Origin: Streptomyces seoulensis | GTDB taxonomy: Bacteria > Actinomycetota > Actinomycetes > Streptomycetales > Streptomycetaceae | Assembly (NCBI RefSeq): GCF_022846655.1 | Contig: NZ_AP025667.1 | Location: 2,517,001 to 2,581,000, forward strand | Reading direction: 5' to 3' | DNA: 64,000 bases | In this document: piece after piece, positions 42,828 to 52,362 of the stretch | How the letters are laid out: each line of letters opens with the position of its first letter | Position numbering within the stretch: the first letter of the stretch is position 1 | The notes under the pieces: model-generated | What the model saw: the letters and a program-made list of their open reading frames with translations, nothing else | The model's database searches: none | What the model was told of the DNA's origin: nothing | Translations under genes and position numbers: made by a program

Positions 42828-43323
42828 GCCGCCCACCTCGGCCCGGATGCGCCCGAATGGGCCATCGCCCCGGCAGAAGCCCGCTGTTCGAATCCGGAGG
42901 ACCGCGGTGCGCGGGCGGGTACGGGATGCATGGCGTCCTCCATCTGAGGGGCGAGTGGTACTGGTGCTCTAAAAACGCGCCGGACACCGCCCTTGTCACG
43001 GCTGTTCCGCGAAAAAATCCGGAACACGCGTTCCCACCGCCCGCTCGGCCCTGCGCGCCAAGGGGTGCCGTTCTCAAACTCGTTCGATCGGGGGAGGTGC
43101 GCTCTTGCGGGGGAACGGCCGGTGTGGCGCCTGGACAGGGCTCCGGGAGGCCGTCCCGGCGCGGGACAGGAGCGTCGCCCGTGACACCCACGCGCGTCAG
43201 AGTCCCGTCAAGGCGGCCGCCCGCGCCGTATGAGGGGCGTCAACGTGGGGTCCCGACCGGGCGGAGCAGGGGTTTCCTCGAAGGGTTCCCCTTTCGACCC
43301 CGAGTCCGTTCAGGAGTCCCAAG
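42828..43323. other. 496-nt intergenic region between two divergent operons
   Basis: No convincing gene is visible; the open frames lack codon bias, ribosome sites or recognisable protein pattern. It holds the upstream region of the minus-strand NUDIX operon (a GTGACA/TTTTAG pair near 42970-42998 on the minus strand is a possible promoter), three GTTCC/GGAAC arms (43004-43034) and the long leader of the kdp operon, which can fold into GC-rich hairpins. I searched by eye for a c-di-AMP (ydaO) riboswitch core and found no clear one. Confidence 0.6.
43004..43034. repeat. cluster of three GTTCC/GGAAC inverted arms
   Basis: GTTCCG at 43004-43009 pairs with CGGAAC at 43020-43025 (10-nt A-rich loop), and GGAAC at 43021-43025 pairs also with GTTCC at 43030-43034 (4-nt loop). 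The overlapping alternative dyads resemble a protein operator more than a single hairpin. It is about 177 nt upstream of the NUDIX operon. Confidence 0.55.
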
Positions 43324-43407
43324 ATGGCCGACCTGGCCTTCGTCGTCACCGTGCTCGCGGCCTTCGCGCTGGTGGCACTCGTCGCCAAGGGGGTGACGAA
43401 GCTGTGA
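43324..43407 (+). CDS. 27-residue single-helix peptide upstream of kdpF
   Basis: A small gene easily missed. The peptide begins [20 protein letters not shown] and ends AKGVTKL, one membrane helix with a basic end. The ATG has a strong CAGGAG site with a 7-nt spacer, and the stop overlaps the kdpF GTG by 4 nt (GTGA), so it is translationally coupled to the K+ pump. Similar short peptides ahead of kdpF occur in other bacterial kdp operons as I recall; function unknown, possibly assembly or stability of KdpA/KdpF. Confidence 0.75.
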   Translation: MADLAFVVTVLAAFALVALVAKGVTKL

Positions 43408-43493
43408 CCGCCGAGAACGTCGTCGGCCTGGTCGTGGCCGTCGCCCTGCTGGGCTATCTCGTCCTCGCCCTGATCTTCCCGGAGAGGTTCTGA
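43404..43493 (+). CDS. kdpF: K+-transporting ATPase small subunit KdpF
   Basis: 29 residues, [20 protein letters not shown]..., a single helix ending ALIFPERF, the standard KdpF length and sequence. It stabilises the KdpABC complex in the membrane. GTG start overlaps the preceding small gene; kdpA starts 8 nt later. Confidence 0.95.
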   Translation: MTAENVVGLVVAVALLGYLVLALIFPERF

Positions 43494-43501
43494 GAGCCGG
43501 T

Positions 43502-45163
43502 ATGGGTTCCGTACTCGCGAGCGTGCTCCAGCTCCTCGCCCTCATCGGCGCACTGGCGCTCGTCCACGCGCCCGCCGGAAGCTACATGGCCAAGGTGTAC
43601 ACCGCACGCCGGCACCTGCGGGCCGAGCGGTGGATCTACCGGGCGATCGGCGCCGACCCCGACACCGAGATGCGCTGGCCCGCCTACCTGCGCGCGGTGC
43701 TCGCCTTCTCCCTCGCCGGTGTCCTCCTCCTCTATCTGCTCCAGCGGCTCCAGGGGGTGCTGCCGGGCTCGCCCGCGTTCTCCTCGGTGGGCCCGGCGCA
43801 GTCCTTCAACACGGCCGTCTCGTTCGTGACCAACACCAACTGGCAGTCGTACTACGGCGAACAGACCATGGGGCACGTCGTACAGACGGCCGGGCTCGCG
43901 GTCCAGAACTTCGTGTCCGCCGCCGTGGGCATGGCGGTCGCGGTCGCCCTGGTCCGGGGCTTCGCCCGGTCGCGCTCCGGCGAACTGGGCAACTTCTGGA
44001 CCGATCTGGTGCGCGGCACGCTGCGCGTCCTTGTTCCGGCCGCCGTGCTCGGCGCGCTGGTCCTCGTCGCCTGCGGCGCGATCCAGAACTTCTCCGGCAT
44101 CCACGAGGTCGGTCAGTTCATGGGCGGCACCCAGCAGTGGAACGGCGGCGCCGTCGCCTCCCAGGAGGCCATCAAGGAACTGGGCACCAACGGCGGCGGC
44201 TACTTCAACGCCAACAGCGCCCATCCCTTCGAGAACCCGACGCCGTTCACCAACCTGTTCGAGATCTTCCTGATCCTGGTCATCCCGTTCTCCCTGACCC
44301 GCACCTTCGGCCTGATGGTCGGCAGCGTCCGGCAGGGCCACGCGATCCTCGCCACCATGGCCACCGTCTGGGTGGGCTTCACCGCCCTGATGATGTGGGC
44401 CGAGTTCACCCACCACGGCCCGGCGCTCCAGGCCGCGGGCGGCGCGATGGAGGGCAAGGAGGTCCGCTTCGGCGTCGGCGGCTCCGCGCTCTTCGCGGTG
44501 TCCACCACCCTCACCTCCACCGGCGCCGTGGACTCCTTCCACTCCTCCTTCACCGGGCTCGGCGGCGGCATCACCATGCTCGGGATGATGCTGGGCGAGA
44601 TCGCGCCCGGCGGCACCGGCTCCGGTCTGTACGGCATGCTGATCATGGCCGTGATCGCGGTGTTCATCGCCGGTCTGATGGTCGGCCGCACCCCCGAGTA
44701 CCTGGGCAGGAAGATCGGCGCCCGCGAGATGAAGCTCGCCGCCTGCTACATCCTGGTCACCCCCGCGCTGGTCCTCGTGTTCACCGCGGCCTCGACGGCC
44801 CTGCCGACCCCGCCGCACTCCATGCTCAATCCGGGCGCGCACGGGTTCTCGGAGGTGCTGTACGCCTTCACCTCGGCCGCCAACAACAACGGCTCGGCCT
44901 TCGCCGGGCTGAACGCCGACACCGACTGGTTCAACACCACGACCGGGCTCGCCATGCTGCTCGGCCGCTTCCTGCCGATGGTGTTCGTCCTCGCGCTGGC
45001 CGGCTCGCTCGCCGCACAGCGGCCGGTCCCCGTCAGCGCCGGCACCCTGCGCACCGAGAAACCGCTGTTCGCGGGCCTGCTGGTCGGGGCGATCCTGATC
45101 ATCACCGGCCTGACGTACTTCCCGGCGCTGGCGCTGGGACCGCTCGCCGAGGGGCTGGCGTGA
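43502..45163 (+). CDS. kdpA: K+-transporting ATPase subunit KdpA
   Basis: 553 residues with about ten membrane helices. Selectivity-filter-like repeats are visible: [18 protein letters not shown] near 100-117, [19 protein letters not shown] near 225-243, [12 protein letters not shown], and [15 protein letters not shown]. The family is the K+-channel-like translocating subunit of the high-affinity Kdp pump. ATG at 43502. The stop overlaps the kdpB ATG by one base (TGATG). Confidence 0.97.
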   Translation: MGSVLASVLQLLALIGALALVHAPAGSYMAKVYTARRHLRAERWIYRAIGADPDTEMRWPAYLRAVLAFSLAGVLLLYLLQRLQGVLPGSPAFSSVGPAQSFNTAVSFVTNTNWQSYYGEQTMGHVVQTAGLAVQNFVSAAVGMAVAVALVRGFARSRSGELGNFWTDLVRGTLRVLVPAAVLGALVLVACGAIQNFSGIHEVGQFMGGTQQWNGGAVASQEAIKELGTNGGGYFNANSAHPFENPTPFTNLFEIFLILVIPFSLTRTFGLMVGSVRQGHAILATMATVWVGFTALMMWAEFTHHGPALQAAGGAMEGKEVRFGVGGSALFAVSTTLTSTGAVDSFHSSFTGLGGGITMLGMMLGEIAPGGTGSGLYGMLIMAVIAVFIAGLMVGRTPEYLGRKIGAREMKLAACYILVTPALVLVFTAASTALPTPPHSMLNPGAHGFSEVLYAFTSAANNNGSAFAGLNADTDWFNTTTGLAMLLGRFLPMVFVLALAGSLAAQRPVPVSAGTLRTEKPLFAGLLVGAILIITGLTYFPALALGPLAEGLA

Positions 45164-47295
45164 TGACCATCCGTACAGAGAAGTCAGAGGACTCGATGTC
45201 CACAATCACTCCCGCCCGGGCGCCGCACGGCGACGCGCCCGCCGGACAGCAGCCCGCGGACGGACGCGTCGGCGGGGGCCTCTTCGATCCCCGGCAGTTG
45301 GCCCGATCGCTGCCGGACGCCTTCCGCAAGCTCGACCCGCGCGTCATGGTCAGGTCGCCCGTGATGTTCGTGGTGTGGACCGGCTCCGTGCTGACCACGG
45401 CGTTCTCCTGCACCGACCCCACCGACTGGTTCGGCTGGACGATCAGCGTCTGGCTGTGGCTGACCGTGCTCTTCGCCAACCTCGCGGAGGCGGTCGCCGA
45501 GGGACGCGGCAAGGCGCAGGCCGACACCCTGCGCAGGGCCAGGGCGGACACCGTCGCCCGCCGCCTGACCGGGGCCGCCGAGGAGCGGGTGCCGGGCACC
45601 GCGCTGCGCGTCGGTGACCTGGTCGTCTGCGAGGCGGGCGAGGTGATCCCCGGGGACGGCGACGTCGTGGAGGGCGTCGCCTCGGTGGACGAGTCCGCGA
45701 TCACGGGCGAGTCGGCGCCGGTCATCCGGGAGTCCGGGGGCGACCGCAGTGCCGTCACGGGCGGCACCAGGGTGCTCTCCGACCGGATCGTCGTCAGGAT
45801 CACCACGCGGCCGGGAGAGACCTTCATCGACCGGATGATCGGCCTGGTCGAGGGCGCGGCCCGGCAGCGCACGCCCAACGAGATCGCGCTGAACATCCTG
45901 CTGGCCTCGCTCACCGTCGTCTTCCTGCTGGCCTGCGCCACGCTGCCGCCGTTCGCCGCCCACGCCGGCACCCGGCTCACGATGGTCGTCCTGGTCGCCC
46001 TGCTGGTGTGCCTGATCCCCACCACCATCGGCGCCCTGCTCTCCGCCATCGGCATCGCGGGCATGGACCGCCTGGTCCAGCGCAATGTGCTGGCCATGTC
46101 GGGCCGGGCCGTCGAGGCGGCCGGTGACGTGTCGACACTCCTGCTGGACAAGACCGGCACCATCACCCTCGGCAACCGCAGGGCCGCGGCGTTCGAGCCG
46201 GTGGGCGGCGCCACGGAAGCCGAACTCGCCGACGCCGCGCAGTTGTCCTCGCTCGCCGACGAGACCCCCGAGGGCCGTTCCGTCGTGGTCCTGGCCAAGG
46301 AGGCGTACGGCATGCGCGAACGCCACCAGGGCGAGCTGACCGGCGCCGAGTGGATCCCCTTCACCGCGCAGACCCGGATGTCCGGCGTCGACGTGGACGG
46401 GCGCGGCGTCCGCAAGGGCGCGGCGGGCTCGGTGCTGCGCTGGGTGCGCGAGCAGGGCGGCACGGTGGCCGACGAGACCGAGCGGACCGCCGACCGTGTC
46501 TCCCGCGCAGGCGGCACCCCGCTGCTGGTGGCCGTGCGGGACGGCGGCGGGGCTCGCGTCCTGGGCGTCGTCCACCTCAAGGACGTCGTCAAGGAGGGCA
46601 TGCGGGAACGGTTCGCCGAGCTGCGCCGCATGGGCATCAGGACGGTCATGATCACCGGGGACAATCCGCTGACCGCCAAGGCCATCGCCGAGGAGTCGGG
46701 CGTCGACGACTACCTCGCGGAGGCCACTCCCGAGGACAAGATGGCCCTCATCAAGAGGGAGCAGGCGGGCGGCAAGCTCGTCGCCATGACCGGTGACGGC
46801 ACCAACGACGCCCCCGCGCTGGCCCAGGCGGACGTCGGCGTGGCCATGAACACCGGCACGTCGGCCGCCAAGGAGGCCGGCAACATGGTCGACCTCGACT
46901 CCGACCCCACCAAGCTCATCGAGATCGTCCGGATCGGCAAGCAACTCCTCATCACCCGGGGCGCGCTGACCACGTTCTCCATAGCCAACGACGTGGCCAA
47001 GTACTTCGCCATCATCCCGGCGCTGTTCGCCGCCGTGTATCCGGGCCTCGACCGGCTGAACATCATGCGGCTGTCCTCGCCCGACTCCGCGATCCTCTCG
47101 GCCGTCGTCTTCAACGCCCTGATCATCATCGCGCTGGTGCCGCTCTCCCTGCGCGGGGTGCGGTACCGGCCGGTGAGCGCCGACCGTCTGCTGCGGCGCA
47201 ACCTCGCCGTCTACGGCCTCGGCGGCCTCGTCGCGCCCTTCATCGGCATCAAGCTCATCGACCTGCTCATCTCCTTGATCCCCGGGATCGGCTGA
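45163..47295 (+). CDS. kdpB: K+-transporting P-type ATPase subunit KdpB
   Basis: 710 residues from ATG 45163; an alternative ATG at 45196, with AGAGG at 5 nt, would give 699. The phosphorylation motif DKTGT (in [13 protein letters not shown]), the actuator motif [11 protein letters not shown], the GDGTND hinge and the [23 protein letters not shown] block are intact. It hydrolyses ATP to drive K+ uptake by KdpA. The Arg/Ala-rich N-terminal extension (about 45 residues) is longer than in E. coli. Confidence 0.96.
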   Translation: MTIRTEKSEDSMSTITPARAPHGDAPAGQQPADGRVGGGLFDPRQLARSLPDAFRKLDPRVMVRSPVMFVVWTGSVLTTAFSCTDPTDWFGWTISVWLWLTVLFANLAEAVAEGRGKAQADTLRRARADTVARRLTGAAEERVPGTALRVGDLVVCEAGEVIPGDGDVVEGVASVDESAITGESAPVIRESGGDRSAVTGGTRVLSDRIVVRITTRPGETFIDRMIGLVEGAARQRTPNEIALNILLASLTVVFLLACATLPPFAAHAGTRLTMVVLVALLVCLIPTTIGALLSAIGIAGMDRLVQRNVLAMSGRAVEAAGDVSTLLLDKTGTITLGNRRAAAFEPVGGATEAELADAAQLSSLADETPEGRSVVVLAKEAYGMRERHQGELTGAEWIPFTAQTRMSGVDVDGRGVRKGAAGSVLRWVREQGGTVADETERTADRVSRAGGTPLLVAVRDGGGARVLGVVHLKDVVKEGMRERFAELRRMGIRTVMITGDNPLTAKAIAEESGVDDYLAEATPEDKMALIKREQAGGKLVAMTGDGTNDAPALAQADVGVAMNTGTSAAKEAGNMVDLDSDPTKLIEIVRIGKQLLITRGALTTFSIANDVAKYFAIIPALFAAVYPGLDRLNIMRLSSPDSAILSAVVFNALIIIALVPLSLRGVRYRPVSADRLLRRNLAVYGLGGLVAPFIGIKLIDLLISLIPGIG

Positions 47296-47300
47296 CCACC

Positions 47301-47969
47301 ATGAACAACTCCCTCACCGGCAAAGCCCGGTCACTGGGCGCGGGCCTGCGCGCGCTGCTCGTGCTCACCCTCGTCACCGGCGTGCTCTACCCCCTCGCCG
47401 TGACCGGTGTGTCCCAACTCCTCCTCCCCGGCCCCGCGAACGGCTCCGAGGTGAGGTCGGACGGGCGCGTCGTCGGGTCCTCCCTCATCGGCCAGTCGTA
47501 CCGGCTCCCCCCGGCGGAGGGCCACAAGACGCCGGAGCCGGACCCGAGATGGTTCCAGGGGCGCCCGGCGGACGGCCTCGGCACCAACAGCCGGAACACC
47601 CGCTACACGCTGCTGCTGTCCGGCGCCACCAACCTGGCCGCCGACAGCGAGGTCCTGCTCCAGCGGGTCCGGGCCGCCAAGGCCGCCGTCGTGAAGGAGA
47701 ACTCGGTGCCCGGCCACACCGTCCGCCCGGCCGACGTCCCCGCCGACGCGGTCACCTCCTCCGGATCCGGCCTCGACCCGGACATCTCCCCCCGGTACGC
47801 CCGGCTCCAGGTCCACCGCGTCGCCGCCAGGAACCACCTGCCCGTGACCGAGGTCGCCCGGCTCGTCCGCGACCACACCGAGGGACGGACCCTGGGCTTC
47901 CTGGGCGAACCCCGCGTGAACGTACTGGAGCTGAACATCGCGCTCGAGGAACTGGCGGCCCGGCACTGA
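47301..47969 (+). CDS. kdpC: K+-transporting ATPase subunit KdpC
   Basis: 222 residues with one N-terminal helix (ALLVLTLVTGVLYPLAVTGVSQLL). The family core is GSSLIGQSYR, WFQGRP, SSGSGLDPDISPRYARLQVHRVAARNHLP and GRTLGFLGEPRVNVLELNIAL. KdpC helps nucleotide binding by KdpB. The ATG is 5 nt after kdpB. A strong terminator follows. Confidence 0.96.
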   Translation: MNNSLTGKARSLGAGLRALLVLTLVTGVLYPLAVTGVSQLLLPGPANGSEVRSDGRVVGSSLIGQSYRLPPAEGHKTPEPDPRWFQGRPADGLGTNSRNTRYTLLLSGATNLAADSEVLLQRVRAAKAAVVKENSVPGHTVRPADVPADAVTSSGSGLDPDISPRYARLQVHRVAARNHLPVTEVARLVRDHTEGRTLGFLGEPRVNVLELNIALEELAARH

Positions 47970-47973
47970 CGAA

Positions 47974-48021
47974 GCGGTCCCGGAGTGGCCGGCGGTGTCC
48001 GCCGAGCCGCTCCGGGACCGC
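47974..48021. terminator. terminator after kdpC
   Basis: A 12-bp outer stem (47974-47985 with 48010-48021) and an inner GC-rich stem. It starts 5 nt after the kdpC stop and separates the pump from the response-regulator gene. Confidence 0.85.
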
Positions 48022-48091
48022 CGACTCCCGCCCGCATGCCGTAAGTTGCTGCCGTTGATCCCAGCGGCGTACGACAGGAGGGCGCGCGTCC

Positions 48092-48778
48092 ATGACACGG
48101 GTGCTCGTAGTGGAGGACGACCCGCAGCTCGTACGGGCCCTCGTGATCAACCTCCAGGCCCGCCGGTATGCCGTCGACTCCGCGCCCGACGGCGCCACCG
48201 CGCTCCGGCTGGCGGCCGCCCGCGCACCCGACGTGGTCGTGCTCGACCTCGGGCTGCCCGACGTGGACGGCGCCGAGGTCATCAGATCCCTGCGCGGCGG
48301 CGGCAGCCGCGTGCCGATCCTCGTCCTGTCCGCCCGCCAGGCGTCCGAGGAGAAGGTCGCCGCCCTAGACGCCGGGGCCGACGACTACGTCACCAAGCCG
48401 TTCAGCATGGACGAACTGCTCGCCCGGCTGCGTGCCGCCGTCCGCCGCACGGAGGCCGGCCTCGCCGCGCCGGAGACCACGGTGGTGCGGACGCCGGACT
48501 TCACCCTCGACCTGGCCGCGAAGAAGGCCGTGCGCGACGGCCGTGACATCCGCCTCACCCCGACCGAATGGCATCTGCTGGAGATCCTCGTCACCAGCCC
48601 CGGCCGCCTGGTCAGCCAGAAGCACCTGCTGCGCGAGGTGTGGGGCGTCTCCCTGAGCGACAAGACCAACTACCTTCGTGTGTACATGGCTCAGCTCCGC
48701 CGCAAACTGGAGGCGGACCCCTCCCACCCCCGCTATCTGATCACCGAGCCGGGCATGGGTTACCGCTTCGAGGGGTGA
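48092..48778 (+). CDS. KdpE-like OmpR/PhoB-family response regulator, without KdpD
   Basis: 228 residues: REC domain (VLVVEDDPQLVRALVINLQ...), phospho-Asp in VVVLDLGLPDVDG near 52, Lys in VTKPFSM, and a winged-helix output (PTEWHLLEILVTSPGRLVSQKHLLREVWG...LRVYMAQLRRKLEADPSHPRYLITEPGMGYRF), the classical KdpE pattern. Its place beyond kdpFABC suggests that it controls the pump. No kdpD sensor kinase gene lies near, so its kinase must be elsewhere or it is phosphorylated otherwise. A terminator separates it from kdpC; CAGGAGGG is the ribosome site. Confidence 0.93.
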   Translation: MTRVLVVEDDPQLVRALVINLQARRYAVDSAPDGATALRLAAARAPDVVVLDLGLPDVDGAEVIRSLRGGGSRVPILVLSARQASEEKVAALDAGADDYVTKPFSMDELLARLRAAVRRTEAGLAAPETTVVRTPDFTLDLAAKKAVRDGRDIRLTPTEWHLLEILVTSPGRLVSQKHLLREVWGVSLSDKTNYLRVYMAQLRRKLEADPSHPRYLITEPGMGYRFEG

Positions 48779-48943
48779 ACCGCGTGCCCTTCGCGGACCG
48801 CACCGTCGCGTCCGGGTCCGGATGGGTGAATGATGTCACTCGGACTGGTCACATCCGGATCTTCGCACTGAGTATGCTCATCCAATGTTGTCGGTCGACA
48901 ACTTCTGACGGCGGGCGGCACGAGTGGGCGAAAGGGCGAGACC

Positions 48944-50167
48944 ATGGTGACGTCGCGGGCTGATGCCGATGCGCTGACGCCGGTGACCGCGGTCGGTGTG
49001 GAACTCGCGTGGGACGAGCGGCAACCGTCCGTGCTCCTCGTCGAGGACGATCCGGGCGACGCGCTGCTGGTCGAGGAACTGGTCGCCGACAGCGCCCTCA
49101 AGATGCGGCTGCGCTGGGTGCGCTCGATGGCCGAGGCCGCCGAGGTGCTGGCGACCGAGCGCCCCGACTGCGTCCTGCTCGACCTGCACCTGCCCGACGC
49201 GAGCGGTCTGGAAGCGGTCTCCCTGGTCAAGGCGCACGCCGACCGGGTGGCGATCGTCGTCCTCACCGGCCTGGCCGAGGAACAGACCGGGCTCGCCGCG
49301 GTCACCGCCGGAGCCCAGGACTACCTGGTCAAGGGACGCGTGGAACCCGAACTCTTCGGACGCGCCGTCCGCTACGCGATCCAACGCAAGCAGGCCGAAC
49401 AGTCGGCGGTGGCTCTCCAGGCCAGCCTGATGCAGGCCCAGGAGAACGCCCGCCTGGAACGCGGACTGCTGCCCCGCCCGCTGCTGCGCGCCGACGGCGT
49501 CCAGGTCGTCGCCCGTTACCGCCCCGGCCGCGCCCAGGCGCTGCTCGGCGGCGACTTCTATGACATCGTGCAGAGCGCGGACGGCACCGTGCACGCCCTG
49601 GTCGGCGACGTCTCCGGGCACGGACCCGACGAGGCCGCCCTCGGCGTCGCCCTGCGGATAGCCTGGCGCACCCTGGTGCTCAGCGGCATCACCGGCGCCG
49701 AGCAGGTCGGCCGCCTGGAGGAGATCCTGGTCGCCGAACGCGCCAGGGACGAGGTCTTCGCCACCCTGGTCAGCCTGTCCGCCGTACCCGGCGAACACCG
49801 GGCCAGCGTCGTGCGGGCCGGCCACCACGGCCTGCTCCGGCGCGGCGGCGCCGACGTGGACTGGGTCGAGGTGCCTGGCGGGCCCGCGCTGGGGCTCGTC
49901 CCCGGCGGCGCGCGCTGGCCCATCGCGGAACTGTCCGTGCCGCCTGGCGCCTCCGTGGTCCTCTTCACCGACGGGCTCTTCGAGGGGCACGTCAACGACG
50001 GCCCGCAGCGCCTCGGCGAGGAGGGGCTGCTCGGACTCGCCCGCGAGGCGGCCGGTCTCGCGCCGGACGAGTTCGTGGACCGGCTCATCGGCGAGGCCGA
50101 GGGGCTGGCCGAGGACCGCGGGGGCCTCGCGGACGACGTCGCCGTCGTCCATGTGAGCTGGAACTGA
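48944..50167 (+). CDS. REC-PP2C protein phosphatase (RsbU/SpoIIE type)
   Basis: 407 residues: REC domain at about 30-150 (phospho-Asp in DCVLLDLHLPDASG), a helical linker with KQAEQSAVALQASLMQAQENARLERGLLPRP at about 155-185, and a PP2C domain with metal sites GGDFYD and GDVSGHGPDEA, then TDGLFE and DDVAVVHV. Such proteins dephosphorylate anti-anti-sigma factors in stress pathways. First gene of a three-gene signalling operon, with the kinase starting 61 nt downstream. Confidence 0.94.
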   Translation: MVTSRADADALTPVTAVGVELAWDERQPSVLLVEDDPGDALLVEELVADSALKMRLRWVRSMAEAAEVLATERPDCVLLDLHLPDASGLEAVSLVKAHADRVAIVVLTGLAEEQTGLAAVTAGAQDYLVKGRVEPELFGRAVRYAIQRKQAEQSAVALQASLMQAQENARLERGLLPRPLLRADGVQVVARYRPGRAQALLGGDFYDIVQSADGTVHALVGDVSGHGPDEAALGVALRIAWRTLVLSGITGAEQVGRLEEILVAERARDEVFATLVSLSAVPGEHRASVVRAGHHGLLRRGGADVDWVEVPGGPALGLVPGGARWPIAELSVPPGASVVLFTDGLFEGHVNDGPQRLGEEGLLGLAREAAGLAPDEFVDRLIGEAEGLAEDRGGLADDVAVVHVSWN

Positions 50168-50228
50168 GATACGTGAGACGAGAGAAACGAGTGACACGCG
50201 TGAGTGCAGAGTCGGTTCGGAGCACAGG

Positions 50229-51848
50229 GTGAACGACGTCACGGGCAAGCCGTGGACCGGACGCCGGTTGACCGTGCAGGGCTGGTTCTACCTGGTGCTG
50301 TCGCTCATGACGTTCCTGGTGCTCCTCGGCACCGTGGTCGGTGCCAACCTGCTCAACCGCACCGCCGACGCGACCGACACGCTGCTGGAGGGCGTACAGC
50401 CCGCCCAGACGGAGGCGTACCGGCTCCAGGCCGCCCTGGTCAACCAGGAGACCGGCATCCGGGGCTACGCGATCACCGCGGACAAGCGCTTCCTCACTCC
50501 GTACACCGACGGCAAGCGGAACGAGGCGGAGTCCGCGGCCCGGCTGAGCAAGCTGCTCGGGAAGCGGCCCGAGCTGCGCGCGGACCTGGCCGCCGTCGAA
50601 CGCCAGGCGGCCGACTGGCGCCGTCACTACTCCGAGCCGCTCGTCGCCTCCGTGACCCCCGGAGCTCCGAAGGCCGTCGACCTGCGGACGGTCGAACGCG
50701 GCAAGGAGGACTTCGACAAACTGCGCGCGACCTGGGCCGACCAGAACGCCCACATGGCCCGCACGGTCGAGGACGGGCGCGATCACATCGCCCAGGAACG
50801 CACGCTGCGCAACTCGGTGCTCGTCGCCATGGTCGCCGCGTTCCTGCTGACCGGCCTGGCCCTCGCCGTCTTCGTGCGGCTGCTCGTCACCCGGCCCCTG
50901 GAGCGGCTGCGCACCGCCTCCCGCCGCGTCGCGGGCGGCGACTTCGACCATGTCATCACCGGTGGCGGTCCGGCCGACCTGACCGCCGTGGCGGTCGACG
51001 TGGAGGGCATGCGCACGCGGATCGTGGCCGAGCTGGACGCCTCCCACGCCCAGCAGCGCATCCTCACCACCCAGGCGGCCGACCTGGACGCCCAGGCGGT
51101 CGAGCTGCGCCGCTCCAACGTGGAGCTGGAACAGTTCGCCTACGTCGCCTCCCACGACCTCCAGGAGCCGCTGCGCAAGGTCGCCTCCTTCTGCCAGCTC
51201 CTGGAGAAGCGGTACTACGACAACCTGGACGACCGCGGCCGGCAGTACATCGACTTCGCGGTGGACGGCGCCAAGCGCATGCAGGTGCTCATCAACGACC
51301 TGCTCACCTTCTCCCGTGTCGGCCGTCTCACCGACGACCGCGTGCCGGTCGGCCTGGACAAGGCGCTGGAGAAGGCGATGATGAACCTGGGCACCGCCGT
51401 GGAGGAGTCCGGCGCCCGGGTCGAACGGCCGCGGGAGATGCCCGAGGTGGTGGGCGACCCGACCCTGTTCACCATGCTCTGGCAGAATCTGATCGGCAAC
51501 GCCCTGAAGTTCCGCCACCCCGACCGCGCCCCGCAGGTCACCGTCACCTGCGAGACCGATCCGGAGGAGCCGGGCAGCCTGCGCGTGAGCGTCGCGGACA
51601 ACGGCATCGGCATCCCCGGGGAGTTCGCCGAGAAGGTCTTCGTCATCTTCCAGCGGCTGCACAGCCGGGATGCCTACGGTGGTACCGGAATCGGCCTGGC
51701 GCTCTGCAAGAAGATCGTGGAGCATCACGGCGGCAGGATCTGGCTGGACACCGAGTACATCGACGGCACCCGTTTCTGCTTCACCCTGCCCGTGGCCATC
51801 ACTCCGGACGAGCCCGGCATCCATTCCCAGGAGAAGGCCCTGACATGA
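50229..51848 (+). CDS. CHASE3-HAMP-HisKA-HATPase sensor histidine kinase
   Basis: 539 residues. Helix 1 (WFYLVLSLMTFLVLLGTVVGA) and helix 2 (VLVAMVAAFLLTGLALAVFV) frame an extracytoplasmic CHASE3-like domain (about 50-185, with EAYRLQAALVNQETGIRGYAITADKRFL). HAMP follows, then YVASHDLQEPLRKV with the phospho-His, and HATPase motifs N-box, DNGIGIP and YGGTGIGLALC. HisKA sequence is of the phytochrome-like type. The GTG start is at 50229. The stop overlaps the next gene by 4 nt. Confidence 0.93.
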   Translation: MNDVTGKPWTGRRLTVQGWFYLVLSLMTFLVLLGTVVGANLLNRTADATDTLLEGVQPAQTEAYRLQAALVNQETGIRGYAITADKRFLTPYTDGKRNEAESAARLSKLLGKRPELRADLAAVERQAADWRRHYSEPLVASVTPGAPKAVDLRTVERGKEDFDKLRATWADQNAHMARTVEDGRDHIAQERTLRNSVLVAMVAAFLLTGLALAVFVRLLVTRPLERLRTASRRVAGGDFDHVITGGGPADLTAVAVDVEGMRTRIVAELDASHAQQRILTTQAADLDAQAVELRRSNVELEQFAYVASHDLQEPLRKVASFCQLLEKRYYDNLDDRGRQYIDFAVDGAKRMQVLINDLLTFSRVGRLTDDRVPVGLDKALEKAMMNLGTAVEESGARVERPREMPEVVGDPTLFTMLWQNLIGNALKFRHPDRAPQVTVTCETDPEEPGSLRVSVADNGIGIPGEFAEKVFVIFQRLHSRDAYGGTGIGLALCKKIVEHHGGRIWLDTEYIDGTRFCFTLPVAITPDEPGIHSQEKALT

Positions 51849-52291
51849 CGACTCCCGACGCCACTCCGATCGACGTCCTCCTGGTGGAGGACGATCCCGG
51901 CGACGAGCTGATGACCAGGGAAGCCTTCGAGGACAACAAGATCGGCAACACGCTGCACGTGGTCCGCGACGGCGAGGAGGCGCTGGACTTCCTCTACCGG
52001 CGCGGCGGCCACACCGGAGCGCCCCGGCCCGACCTGATCCTGCTGGACCTCAACCTGCCCAAGTACGACGGGCGCCAGGTGCTGGAGCGGATCAAGTCGG
52101 ACCAGGACCTCGCCGACATCCCGGTGGTCGTCCTCACCACCTCGGCGGCCGAGGAGGACATCCTCCGCAGCTACAAGCTGCACGCCAACGCGTATGTCAC
52201 CAAGCCCGTCGACCTGGACCAGTTCATCGCCGCCGTCCGCCAGATCGACGACTTCTTCGTCCAGGTGGTCCGCCTGCCCCGGCGGAGGTGA
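51845..52291 (+). CDS. single-domain response regulator (Rcp1/CheY-like)
   Basis: 148 residues, a REC domain alone: VLLVEDDPGDELMTREAF, phospho-Asp in LILLDLNLPKYDGRQV, Lys in VTKPVDLDQF, with the long insertion (YRRGGHTGAPRPDL) typical of Rcp1-type regulators paired with phytochrome-like kinases. No output domain, so it probably relays phosphate between the kinase and REC-PP2C protein of the same operon. Overlaps the kinase by 4 nt. Confidence 0.95.
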   Translation: MTTPDATPIDVLLVEDDPGDELMTREAFEDNKIGNTLHVVRDGEEALDFLYRRGGHTGAPRPDLILLDLNLPKYDGRQVLERIKSDQDLADIPVVVLTTSAAEEDILRSYKLHANAYVTKPVDLDQFIAAVRQIDDFFVQVVRLPRRR

Positions 52292-52313
52292 CCCCCCGAC
52301 GGCCCCGCACGTG

Positions 52314-52348
52314 AAACACCCCCCGACCGGCCCGGTCGGGGGGTGTTT
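52314..52348. terminator. intrinsic terminator with U-tract
   Basis: AAACACCCCCCGACCGG (52314-52330) pairs with CCGGTCGGGGGGTGTTT (52332-52348), followed on the plus strand by TTTTC. It is a near-ideal Rho-independent terminator for the signalling operon, and its mirror also serves the convergent helicase gene. Confidence 0.93.
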
Positions 52349-52362
52349 TCGCTTTACCGTCG

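Noticed and set aside
43060..43323. c-di-AMP (ydaO-type) riboswitch in the kdp leader
   Set aside because: The leader is GC-rich and can fold, but I could not find a clear conserved core. A covariance-model search would decide.
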